This document shows positions 32,734 through 40,580 of a DNA stretch of 64,000 bases, in pieces. The notes beneath the pieces are model-generated. The model was given only the letters and a program-made list of their open reading frames with translations. It was not told the origin of the DNA and did not search any database. Both the position numbers and the translations under genes were made by a program. The stretch comes from Flavobacterium enshiense. Lineage in GTDB: Bacteria > Bacteroidota > Bacteroidia > Flavobacteriales > Flavobacteriaceae. Within the stretch, counting starts at the first letter, position 1; each line of letters begins with the position of its first letter. The DNA lies in the NCBI RefSeq assembly GCF_022836875.1, contig NZ_CP090376.1, positions 2,294,001 through 2,358,000 on the forward strand, written 5' to 3'.

Positions 32734-35037
32734 CTAATTCTTAATTATTTTATGGCTTTCTGGCTTCAAAGCTTTTTTCATGCCTTCGGTTGTTTTTCGT
32801 TCCGAAGCCCTTAATGGATACAAATGTGAAGTTCCGGCCATGTATTGTTTCGGAATATCGGTCGGCTGGAAACCTTCATAAGCCTGAACATTTCTGACGA
32901 AATTCGGATCCAATAATAAAGGTCGTCCCAAAGAAACCAAATCGGCTCTGCCATTTAATATAATCGTATTGATTTGATCGATATCCTGAATGTAACCTGC
33001 TGTCATCGTTGGAACGTGAGCGCTGTTTCTCACCATATCAGAGAAAGGTGTCTGCCACATTCTGCCTGTTTGCGGCTTTTGTTCGGCTACTGTATTCCCT
33101 GTTGAAACACTTATGATATCTGCTCCGGCTTTTTTAAACGCTTCGGCTATAAAGATTACGTCTTCTTCTGAAATTCCGTTTTCTGCCCAATCCGTAGCGG
33201 AGATTCTCACCGATATCGGTTTTTCCTGTGAAAATACGTTTCTCATTTCGGTAAAAACGCGAATCGGGAACTTTAGTCTGTTTTCGATCGAACCACCAAA
33301 CTCATCGGCTCGAAGGTTAGTCAACGGAGAAAGGAACGAAGCTAGTAAGAATCCGTGATGTGCCTGTAACTCAATTATATCAAATCCGGCTTCGTCGGCA
33401 TTTTTAGTTGCCTGAACAAAATCAGAAACAATAGTGTCCATATCTGCTAAAGTCATTTCTCTCGGAGTAGCCAATCCTTCTTTAAACGGAATCGCTGATG
33501 CCGAAAGTAATTCCCATTGTTGGTCTAAAGGTTTTCCACCTTCCCAAGGTTTTGTCATTCCGCCCTTTCTTCCGGAATGTCCTAATTGAACACCAATTTT
33601 TGTTAATGTGTTTTTATGAATGAAATCGGTAATTCTTTTCCAGCTAACTACTTGTTCTTTAGAGTAAAGACCAGCACATCCTAAAGTAATTCTTCCGGTT
33701 TCTGAAACTGCTGTCATTTCAGCAAGAATTAATCCGAGTCCACCCAACGCACGCGTGGTGTAGTGCGAAAAATGCCAGTCATTAACCAAGCCGTTTTCGG
33801 CAGAATATTGTCCCATTGGCGACATTACGATTCTGTTTTGCAACATCATTTTACGCAATGTAAAAGGAGTAAAGGCTGCCGGAGTATTTTTATTTTCAGA
33901 GTTGTTGATCGTATTAAATTCGGTCAAAACCTTCTCAGTAAAAGAAACATCTCTTAATTGCAGGTTTTCATAAGTAACCTTTTTAGCGCGGGTCATCACA
34001 CCGAAAGCAAACTGATAAAAAGGATGTTGCATGTGTCTGTCCATATGCTCAAACCAATCCAAAGAAACTTTTGCAGCATATTGAATCATTTCAACTCGGT
34101 TTCTTCTTGCTTTTTCGTAATGGAAAAAGGCTGTTTGAATATCATTTGGATTTGCAACAACCGCATCGGAAAGAGCGATGGCACATTCCATAGCTAATTT
34201 CGTTCCCGAACCGATAGAGTAGTGGGCAGTAGCTTTGGAATCTCCTAATAAAACGATATTATTATGGTACCATTTTTCATTCGTTACATGTGGAAATTGA
34301 CGCCAGTGTGATTTATTTGTAATTAACGGGTGTCCGTCAAGTTCTTCTTTGAAAAGTTCAGTCAATTTTGCAACCGTATCGGCTTCATTTTCCACTTCAA
34401 ATCCGGCTTTTTTCCAGGTTTCATCAGAACATTCAAAGATCCACGTACTCATACCTGCCTCATATTGGTAGGTGTGTGCCGCGATGGTTCCGTAAGGAGT
34501 TGTTCTGAAGAAATAGGTAAATGCATCTAACGGTTTTGTAGAACCCAGCCAAACGAAACGGTTTTTCTGTAATTCTACTTTGGTTCCGAATTCTTCTGCA
34601 TACTGAGTACGGATAGCACTACCGATTCCGTCGGCTGCCAAAATTATGTCGCTGTCCTTAAATTGGGAAAGATCATCCACGTTTTGTTCAAAATGAAGAT
34701 TTACTCCTTCTTCACGGCAGCGTTGCTGTAATAATTGAAGTAATGTCTTGCGGGAACAACCACAAAAACCGTTTCCTGAAGCGTTAACGGTTTCTCCGTT
34801 TCTTGCCACGATAATGTCATCCCAATAGGCAAATTTGCTTCGGATTAATTCGTAGGATTTTGTATCGCGGGTTAAAAATTCGCCCAAAGTTTCATCGGAA
34901 AAAACAACTCCGAAACCAAAACTGTCATCTGCTTTATTACGTTCGTATACATCAATTTGGCAATGAGGCATTGCTTTTTTTGTAAGGATAGAAAAGTAAA
35001 GTCCGCCCGGACCACCACCAATAACTGTTATTTTCAT
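32734..35037 (-). CDS. Bifunctional aryl-CoA monooxygenase / Old Yellow Enzyme fusion
   Basis: The 767-residue protein joins two flavoenzymes. Residues 1-380 are an FAD monooxygenase of the hydroxylase type, with ITVIGGGPGGLYFSIL (2-17), ADGIGSAIRTQYAE and LLGDSKATAHYSIGSGTKLAM. Residues 390-760 are an Old Yellow Enzyme domain with MVSPMGQYSA-like, LGHSGRKGGMTKPWEGG and FDIIELQAHHGFLLASFLSP. This is the 2-aminobenzoyl-CoA monooxygenase/reductase family, which includes the bifunctional salicylyl-CoA 5-hydroxylase. It should hydroxylate anthraniloyl-CoA or salicylyl-CoA at C5, using NAD(P)H. The context with a thioesterase and gentisate-type dioxygenase favours plain C5-hydroxylation. The presence of the OYE domain leaves ring reduction possible. 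Confidence 0.9.
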   Translation of the reverse strand: MKITVIGGGPGGLYFSILTKKAMPHCQIDVYERNKADDSFGFGVVFSDETLGEFLTRDTKSYELIRSKFAYWDDIIVARNGETVNASGNGFCGCSRKTLLQLLQQRCREEGVNLHFEQNVDDLSQFKDSDIILAADGIGSAIRTQYAEEFGTKVELQKNRFVWLGSTKPLDAFTYFFRTTPYGTIAAHTYQYEAGMSTWIFECSDETWKKAGFEVENEADTVAKLTELFKEELDGHPLITNKSHWRQFPHVTNEKWYHNNIVLLGDSKATAHYSIGSGTKLAMECAIALSDAVVANPNDIQTAFFHYEKARRNRVEMIQYAAKVSLDWFEHMDRHMQHPFYQFAFGVMTRAKKVTYENLQLRDVSFTEKVLTEFNTINNSENKNTPAAFTPFTLRKMMLQNRIVMSPMGQYSAENGLVNDWHFSHYTTRALGGLGLILAEMTAVSETGRITLGCAGLYSKEQVVSWKRITDFIHKNTLTKIGVQLGHSGRKGGMTKPWEGGKPLDQQWELLSASAIPFKEGLATPREMTLADMDTIVSDFVQATKNADEAGFDIIELQAHHGFLLASFLSPLTNLRADEFGGSIENRLKFPIRVFTEMRNVFSQEKPISVRISATDWAENGISEEDVIFIAEAFKKAGADIISVSTGNTVAEQKPQTGRMWQTPFSDMVRNSAHVPTMTAGYIQDIDQINTIILNGRADLVSLGRPLLLDPNFVRNVQAYEGFQPTDIPKQYMAGTSHLYPLRASERKTTEGMKKALKPESHKIIKN

Positions 35038-35119
35038 ATTTTAATTTAACGTGGCAAGATGATCAAACCACGGTTTATTTATTTTATATTCTTTAAAATG
35101 AATGGTGTAAATACCAAAT

Positions 35120-35575
35120 TTATTTTTTCATGAAATCGAATGCTCCTTTTCTCAGATTGATTCCATATTCCAGATAAGCTTTTAAACAAGCCAGGAAATT
35201 AGACCATCCGAAGGAATTTCCGGATAACCATTGCAGGCCGGCTTCATCATTGTTCATGCTTTTCTCTGAAATAGAAACAAGTGTTGAATTGTCTTCTCTT
35301 TCCGTTAAAGTCATTTCAACCAATAATTCAGCTCCGTTGCTTTCCCAATAATACGAAACGTATTTGTTTTTTTCTATTTTACCGACACGAACCGGACATT
35401 CGAAATCAAACTCGGGAAATTTCCAGATTAGTTTTTTGTCTTCTTCCATCATTCCGGTACTTTCGGAGATGAAATAATTCGTCATTTTTTCCGGATTTAC
35501 GATAGCTTCAAAAACCTCGTTAATCGGTTTTCCGATTTGCATGGCAACGTTGATTTCTAATTTTTCTGGTGTCAT
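35120..35575 (-). CDS. SRPBCC (AHSA1-like) protein of the catabolic operon
   Basis: The 151-residue protein fits the START/Bet v 1-like AHSA1 family: INVAMQIGKPINEVFEAIVNPEKMTNYF (residues 8-35), KKLIWKFPEFDFECPVRVG, then ELLVEMTLTERE and the C-terminal helix FGWSNFLACLKAYLEYG. It lies between the flavin reductase-like gene and the monooxygenase with short gaps, so it belongs to the operon. Its role is unknown. A ligand-binding or accessory function for a hydrophobic intermediate is only a guess. It is cytoplasmic and not a close copy of the SRPBCC protein at 20248. Confidence 0.8.
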   Translation of the reverse strand: MTPEKLEINVAMQIGKPINEVFEAIVNPEKMTNYFISESTGMMEEDKKLIWKFPEFDFECPVRVGKIEKNKYVSYYWESNGAELLVEMTLTEREDNSTLVSISEKSMNNDEAGLQWLSGNSFGWSNFLACLKAYLEYGINLRKGAFDFMKK

Positions 35576-35579
35576 CAGT

Positions 35580-36185
35580 TTACGTTCTTTTGATTGAAAA
35601 AATCTCTCCTAATTTACTATAATTAGAACCCGCCAAACGTGCGACAGGTTTGTATGTTTCCATATTGATTTTGAAATCGTCAAGTAAAACACTTTCGTCT
35701 ATGTGAAACATTACAACACGTCCGACAATAATTGTGGCTCCTCCATGTTTGTTATCCTCTAAAGTGTAATGATGCACCAATTCACATTCCATGTTTATAG
35801 GACTTTCTTTTACTCTTGGTGCTTTTACTTTTAATGATGGAGCAGGAGTAAGACCGGCAAGTTCGAATTCATTAACATGCGAAGCTACCGATTGTGAGGT
35901 AATATTCATCTGTCCCACGATTTCTTCCACAACCATATTCACTACAAATTGTTTTGTAGCCAAAATATTATCCAAAGTATCTTTGTTGGAATTGTTTGGA
36001 CGGACCGTTGAAAATATTACGTGAGGTGGATCTTCACCCACAGCGTTGAAGAAAGAAAACGGAGCTAAATTCAAAATACCGTCTTCACTGATACTTGAAA
36101 TCCAGCCGATTGGCCTCGGAATCACGGCTCCGGTCAATAGCTTATAGGTGGCCTTCTGGTCAATTATTTCAGGGTCAAAGTGCAT
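35580..36185 (-). CDS. Flavin reductase-like FMN-binding protein
   Basis: From ATG 36185 the product is 201 residues. It matches the flavin reductase-like (DIM6/NTAB) FMN-binding family: AVIPRPIGWISSISEDGILNLAPFSFFN (about 22-49), DPPHVIFSTVRPN, and HHYTLEDNKHGGATIIVGRV. Members bind FMN and often supply reduced flavin or act in aromatic metabolism. It is the first gene of the catabolic operon, after the divergent promoter region. It may support the FAD/FMN-dependent monooxygenase downstream, but that enzyme already carries its own reductase-type domain. The frame begins six codons earlier with TTG, less likely because it would overlap a palindromic operator-like site. Confidence 0.82.
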   Translation of the reverse strand: MHFDPEIIDQKATYKLLTGAVIPRPIGWISSISEDGILNLAPFSFFNAVGEDPPHVIFSTVRPNNSNKDTLDNILATKQFVVNMVVEEIVGQMNITSQSVASHVNEFELAGLTPAPSLKVKAPRVKESPINMECELVHHYTLEDNKHGGATIIVGRVVMFHIDESVLLDDFKINMETYKPVARLAGSNYSKLGEIFSIKRT

Positions 36186-36194
36186 TTTGCGATG

Positions 36195-36279
36195 TTTGTA
36201 CAAATAAAATAAATTATTTGTAATTACAATGCATTGGCTTTCATTAAATAATTAAAGAAATTTTGTATTTTAGTTACAA
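36195..36279. promoter_or_regulatory. Divergent promoter region with palindromes
   Basis: The 103-base region between the divergent operon and MFS gene holds TTTGTACAAA (36195-36204, perfect palindrome) and TTGTAATTACAA (36218-36229, perfect palindrome). A looser TTGTAT-x5-TTACAA pair lies at about 36262-36278. The shared TTGTA half-sites look like operators for a dimeric regulator. No regulator gene of the locus lies in the window. Confidence 0.4.
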
Positions 36280-36288
36280 ATCTTACGT

Positions 36289-37782
36289 ATGGTAAAGACA
36301 GATACTAAAGGAATTTGGAAGGTTATTTCGGCTTCATCAATGGGCACATTGATTGAATGGTATGATTTCTACATTTTCGGAAGTCTGGCCGTTGTTATCT
36401 CAACGAAATTTTTTCCATCAGGTAATCCCACAGCGGCTTTTTTATCGACGTTGGCCACATTTGCTGCAGGTTTTGTGGTCAGGCCATTTGGAGCTTTGTT
36501 TTTTGGTCGGTTAGGAGATTTAATCGGCAGAAAATATACTTTCATGGCGACATTGTTGCTTATGGGAGGGGCTACATTTTTAATCGGCTGTATTCCCAGT
36601 TATGAAACCATTGGTTTTGTCGCTCCGTTGCTGGTGCTTGTTCTAAGGCTTTTGCAAGGTTTGGCGCTTGGGGGAGAGTATGGCGGGGCTGCTACTTACG
36701 TTGCTGAACATGCTCCCGCACATCAAAGAGGATATTGGACTTCATGGATACAAACTACTGCCACCGCCGGTCTTTTTGTTTCGCTGATGGTGATTTTGGC
36801 GACACGTTCCTTGCTCTCAGAAGAAGCTTTTGATACATGGGGATGGCGTGTTCCTTTCTGGATTTCTATCATAATGGTTTATGTTTCTTATCTCATCCGA
36901 AAGAGAATGAACGAATCGCCTGAATTTGAAAAGGCGAAAGCGGAAGGAAAAACAAGTAAGAACCCCTTAAAAGAAAGTTTCGGACATAAATACAATCTAA
37001 AATTTGTGCTTTTGGCACTTTTTGGTGCAACAATGGGACAAGGGGTTGTTTGGTATACCGGTCAATTTTATGCCATGAGTTTTATGAAAACCGTGATGAA
37101 TTTGGAGAGTTCTCAAGTTGACACATTATTGGGTATTGCTTTAGTTATGGGAACGCCTTTTTTTGTGTTCTTCGGCTGGCTTAGTGATAAAATAGGGAGA
37201 AAAAGTATCATGATTACCGGAATGTTACTGGCAGTTTTGTTATATCGCCCATTATACAAAACAATGTATGAAACTGCTGATGTAAGTAATAAAACTGTCG
37301 CAAAAACTGAAAGTTCCACCGATTTAGACAGAGAAAAGAATATTTCAACTGCTACTTTTCATTACAGTTTCACCGACGGTTCAAAAGCGACAAAAATCAT
37401 TTCAACAGATTTAAATAAAATGCCCTTTGCCCCCGAAACTAAATCAACCATAATTATGGTTTCTCCAAATGATAAATGGCTTTTGGTTTTTCTGGTGTGG
37501 GTACAGGTTCTTTTTGTAACCATGGTTTATGGTCCGATTGCAGCTTTCTTAGTGGAATTGTTCCCTACGAGAATCCGTTATACTTCCATGTCATTGCCTT
37601 ACCACGTGGGAAACGGAATTTTTGGCGGACTACTGCCGGCTATTTCGACTTATCTGGTAACCAATGCGAAAGAAAACGGAGATCCCGAATTTTATCTGGA
37701 AGGATTGTGGTATCCAATAATAGTGGCTTCTTTAAGTATGGTAATCGGAATAATTTACTTGGATCACAAAAAAAGGAATTAA
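36289..37782 (+). CDS. MFS transporter, metabolite:H+ symporter type
   Basis: The 497-residue integral membrane protein has the MHS-type major facilitator pattern: SSMGTLIEWYDFYIFGSLAVVI (first helix), GRLGDLIGRKYTFMATLL (loop 2-3 motif with conserved Gly/Asp/Arg), LRLLQGLALGGEYGG and WLSDKIGRKSIMI. A large polar insertion (about residues 325-395) separates two helices of the second half. It should import an organic acid with protons. Its divergent position to the catabolic operon suggests it takes up that operon's aromatic acid. It is followed by a small membrane protein gene and acs on the same strand, so uptake may be linked to acetyl-CoA formation. Confidence 0.85.
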   Translation: MVKTDTKGIWKVISASSMGTLIEWYDFYIFGSLAVVISTKFFPSGNPTAAFLSTLATFAAGFVVRPFGALFFGRLGDLIGRKYTFMATLLLMGGATFLIGCIPSYETIGFVAPLLVLVLRLLQGLALGGEYGGAATYVAEHAPAHQRGYWTSWIQTTATAGLFVSLMVILATRSLLSEEAFDTWGWRVPFWISIIMVYVSYLIRKRMNESPEFEKAKAEGKTSKNPLKESFGHKYNLKFVLLALFGATMGQGVVWYTGQFYAMSFMKTVMNLESSQVDTLLGIALVMGTPFFVFFGWLSDKIGRKSIMITGMLLAVLLYRPLYKTMYETADVSNKTVAKTESSTDLDREKNISTATFHYSFTDGSKATKIISTDLNKMPFAPETKSTIIMVSPNDKWLLVFLVWVQVLFVTMVYGPIAAFLVELFPTRIRYTSMSLPYHVGNGIFGGLLPAISTYLVTNAKENGDPEFYLEGLWYPIIVASLSMVIGIIYLDHKKRN

Positions 37783-37793
37783 TACACAAAAAC

Positions 37794-38021
37794 ATGAATC
37801 TTATAAAACGTTTACTAGGCTTAATCTGCATATTACTATCTGTAGCAGCGGCTTACTTCTGTATAATGAATTTTGGATTGCCTAAATTTAATTCGGGCAA
37901 GCAGGATGATTTGGTTTTCGGGATAATTATTTTATTTATATTAACACCATTAATAGTTTCAGGTTTGGCAATTTTCGGTTACTTTGCATTAAACGGTGAA
38001 TACGACAAAAACAAAATGTAA
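37794..38021 (+). CDS. Small two-helix membrane protein
   Basis: From ATG 37794 the product is 75 residues with two hydrophobic segments, at about residues 5-29 and 41-66, and short polar ends (GEYDKNKM tail). It lies 11 bases past the MFS gene stop and 5 bases before acs, so it is clearly co-transcribed with both. The upstream part of the open frame is noise from the overlapping MFS gene. No family is recognised. A helper for the transporter or for acs is possible by position only. Confidence 0.65.
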   Translation: MNLIKRLLGLICILLSVAAAYFCIMNFGLPKFNSGKQDDLVFGIIILFILTPLIVSGLAIFGYFALNGEYDKNKM

Positions 38022-38026
38022 TTTTT

Positions 38027-39934
38027 ATGAGCTACTACAAGATAAACAACCTTGAGCAATACTTCAAACATTATAATAAATCCATTCGTGAGCCTCGTAA
38101 ATTTTGGGGTAAAATAGCAGAAGAAAACTTTGTTTGGTATCAGGCCTGGGACAAAGTGGTGGATTTCAATATGGGGGAAGCCGATGTGAAATGGTTTGTA
38201 AATGCGAAAGTAAATATCACTAAAAATTGCATCGACCGACATTTAGCGAAACGTGGAGAAAAAACAGCGATAATTTTTGAACCAAATGATCCTAACGAAA
38301 AGGCACTTTATATTTCCTATAACGAATTATATGATCGTGTAGCGAGAATGGCAAATGTTCTTCGTGAGCAGGGTATCAAAAAAGGGGATAGGGTTTGTGT
38401 TTATTTACCGATGATACCGGAATTGGCAGTTGCTGTATTGGCATGCGCGCGAATCGGAGCAATCCATTCTGTGATTTTCGCCGGATTTTCTGCTTCTGCG
38501 GTTACTTCGAGAATTAATGACTGCGAATGTAAAATGGTAATTACTTCAGATGGTGGTTTCCGTGGAAATAAAATTGTTGATTTAAAAGGAATTATCGATG
38601 AAGCACTTGAAAAATGTCCATCCGTGGAAAAAGTGCTCGTAGTCAAAAGAACAAATACAACCGTTACCATGAAAGAGGGAAGAGACCAGTGGTTGCAACC
38701 TCTTTTAGATATTGCCGTGCCAAATAATGTTGCAGAGATTATGGATGCAGAAGATCCTTTGTTTATTCTTTATACATCGGGATCAACAGGGAAACCAAAG
38801 GGAATGCTACATACCACTGCAGGATACATGGTGCAAACGGCTTATACTTTTAAAAATATATTTAACCACGAGGAAAATGACATTTTCTGGTGTACAGCCG
38901 ATATCGGATGGATTACCGGACATTCATATATTTTATATGGTCCGTTGCTGAATGGTGCGACCACAGTTCTGTTTGAAGGTGTTCCCACTTATCCTGATTT
39001 CGGACGTTTTTGGGAAGTAATTGACAAACACAAAGTTACTCAGTTTTATACTGCACCAACAGCAATTCGTTCTTTGGCAAAAGAAAGTACTGATTGGGTT
39101 ACAAAATTTGACTTATCCTCATTAAAGGTTATAGGTTCGGTAGGTGAGCCGATCAATGAAGAGGCTTGGCATTGGTATAATGACCAAGTTGGCAAAAAAA
39201 GATGTCCGATTGTAGATACTTGGTGGCAAACCGAAACGGGAAGTATTATGATTTCTCCGGTTCCGTTTGTTACGCCGACAAAACCAACTTATGCTACATT
39301 GCCGTTACCTGGAATTCAACCAGTTTTAATGGATGAATTGCGCAATGAAATTGAAGGTAATCAGGTAGTGGGAAGTTTATGTATTAAATTCCCTTGGCCG
39401 TCAATGGCAAGAACTATTTGGGGTGATCATAAGCGTTATATAGAAACCTATTTTACCGCTTTCCCAGGAAAATACTTTACTGGTGATGGCGCACTTCGTG
39501 ATGAAGTTGGGTATTACAGGATTACGGGTAGGATAGATGATGTGGTTATTGTTTCAGGACATAATTTAGGGACTGCCCCCATTGAAGATGCGATTGATGA
39601 ACATCCTGCAGTTGCTGAATCTGCTATCGTTGGTTTTCCTCATGATATTAAAGGTAATGCACTTTACGGATTTATTATTTTGAAAGAAACTGGGGAATAC
39701 CGTGATCGAGATAATTTAACTAAAGAAATTAACGAACATATTTCAAGTCATATAGGGCCTATTGCGAAATTGGATAAGATTCAGTTTGTAAGTGGTTTGC
39801 CAAAAACCCGTTCGGGAAAAATCATGAGACGAATTTTGCGTAAGATTGCCGAAGGTGATTTTAGTAATTTTGGAGATACGTCGACATTACTGAATCCTGA
39901 AATTGTGGATGAAATTAAAGATAACAAAATTTAA
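38027..39934 (+). CDS. acs: Acetyl-CoA synthetase
   Basis: The 635-residue enzyme has all signatures of AMP-forming acetyl-CoA synthetase: the Acs-type N-terminal domain, ILYTSGSTGKPKGMLHTTAGY (P-loop-like ATP motif), WCTADIGWITGHSYILYGPL, VDTWWQTETGSIMISP (acetyl-binding and acyl-adenylate motif, with the Trp that restricts the acyl pocket), ITGRIDDVVIVSGHNLGTAPIED, and PKTRSGKIMRRILRKI with the catalytic Lys that is acetylated in other bacteria. It converts acetate, ATP and CoA to acetyl-CoA in the cytosol. It follows the MFS gene and a small membrane protein on one transcript. The convergent exonuclease and DUF294 genes are usual neighbours of acs. Confidence 0.95.
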   Translation: MSYYKINNLEQYFKHYNKSIREPRKFWGKIAEENFVWYQAWDKVVDFNMGEADVKWFVNAKVNITKNCIDRHLAKRGEKTAIIFEPNDPNEKALYISYNELYDRVARMANVLREQGIKKGDRVCVYLPMIPELAVAVLACARIGAIHSVIFAGFSASAVTSRINDCECKMVITSDGGFRGNKIVDLKGIIDEALEKCPSVEKVLVVKRTNTTVTMKEGRDQWLQPLLDIAVPNNVAEIMDAEDPLFILYTSGSTGKPKGMLHTTAGYMVQTAYTFKNIFNHEENDIFWCTADIGWITGHSYILYGPLLNGATTVLFEGVPTYPDFGRFWEVIDKHKVTQFYTAPTAIRSLAKESTDWVTKFDLSSLKVIGSVGEPINEEAWHWYNDQVGKKRCPIVDTWWQTETGSIMISPVPFVTPTKPTYATLPLPGIQPVLMDELRNEIEGNQVVGSLCIKFPWPSMARTIWGDHKRYIETYFTAFPGKYFTGDGALRDEVGYYRITGRIDDVVIVSGHNLGTAPIEDAIDEHPAVAESAIVGFPHDIKGNALYGFIILKETGEYRDRDNLTKEINEHISSHIGPIAKLDKIQFVSGLPKTRSGKIMRRILRKIAEGDFSNFGDTSTLLNPEIVDEIKDNKI

Positions 39935-39941
39935 AAAGATA

Positions 39942-39966
39942 AAAAGCCCTGAATTTCAGGGCTTTT
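39942..39966. terminator. Bidirectional terminator between acs and the exonuclease gene
   Basis: The hairpin aaaagccctgaa / ttcagggctttt has fully paired arms and lies 8 bases past the acs stop and 5 bases past the exonuclease stop. The A- and T-runs support both directions. Confidence 0.9.
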
Positions 39967-39970
39967 TTTA

Positions 39971-40576
39971 TTACTTCATTTTCAGTTTCTTTTTCAGTTT
40001 CAAAAAAAGCAACGCCGTGATGTAAGCATCGTTTGAAGCAGTATGTCTGTGGCTTTTTCTTATTTTAAACAAATCACATAATTCTTCTAATGTATGATGC
40101 TCATCTTCCGGAAGGTTTTTGAAACGCTGGTACATTACGTTGATATCCAATATGTTATTTTTTAATTTTCCGAGATTCATCCGTTTTAAAGCCTGATTGA
40201 TCATCTCAATATCCAAATTGGTACTATGGCCTACAAGAGTTGCGTTTTTTATATGACCTAAAAATTGGATCATCGCTTCTAATTCGGAAACTGCTTCATT
40301 CGAATGCGACTTAAAGAGTTTTTCTACGGCTTCATTTTGGCGTTTATCATTTTTATTTTCGATAAAAATTTCAAAGAAGTCCTTGATTTCTATCTGATCA
40401 TTTGTAATTCCGATACAACCGATAGATAAAATAGTGTCCTTTTTCCAGTCCAGACCCGTTCGTTCACAATCGAAAATTACATAACGCGTTGGAGTATTGG
40501 TAATTTCTTTTTCGAAATTATCCAAATACGCTTTCCAAAATGTTGGATCTCCTTTGCCTTTTAACCAATCCAGCAT
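39971..40576 (-). CDS. DnaQ-like 3'-5' exonuclease
   Basis: The 201-residue protein has the DEDDh exonuclease motifs: YVIFDCERTGLDWKKD (ExoI, Asp and Glu, residues 33-48), LVGHSTNLDIEMINQAL (ExoII) and HTASNDAYITALLFL (ExoIII with His). The N-terminal 30 residues are a short extra helix. Members remove nucleotides from 3' ends of DNA or RNA; PolC/epsilon-like and RNase-T-like roles cannot be separated here. It is encoded 4 bp after the cNMP/CBS/DUF294 gene. This pair next to acs is a common bacterial arrangement, implying a nucleotide-signalling or repair role tied to acetate metabolism. Confidence 0.88.
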   Translation of the reverse strand: MLDWLKGKGDPTFWKAYLDNFEKEITNTPTRYVIFDCERTGLDWKKDTILSIGCIGITNDQIEIKDFFEIFIENKNDKRQNEAVEKLFKSHSNEAVSELEAMIQFLGHIKNATLVGHSTNLDIEMINQALKRMNLGKLKNNILDINVMYQRFKNLPEDEHHTLEELCDLFKIRKSHRHTASNDAYITALLFLKLKKKLKMK

Positions 40577-40580
40577 AGTT

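Noticed and set aside
26607..35037. Standard salicylate-gentisate pathway as the only reading
   Set aside because: It explains most genes but leaves the C-N hydrolase without a role; kept as the main alternative rather than the sole call.
37476..37793. 5' part of the ORF before the small membrane protein
   Set aside because: This part lies in another frame of the MFS transporter gene; the real gene begins at ATG 37794.
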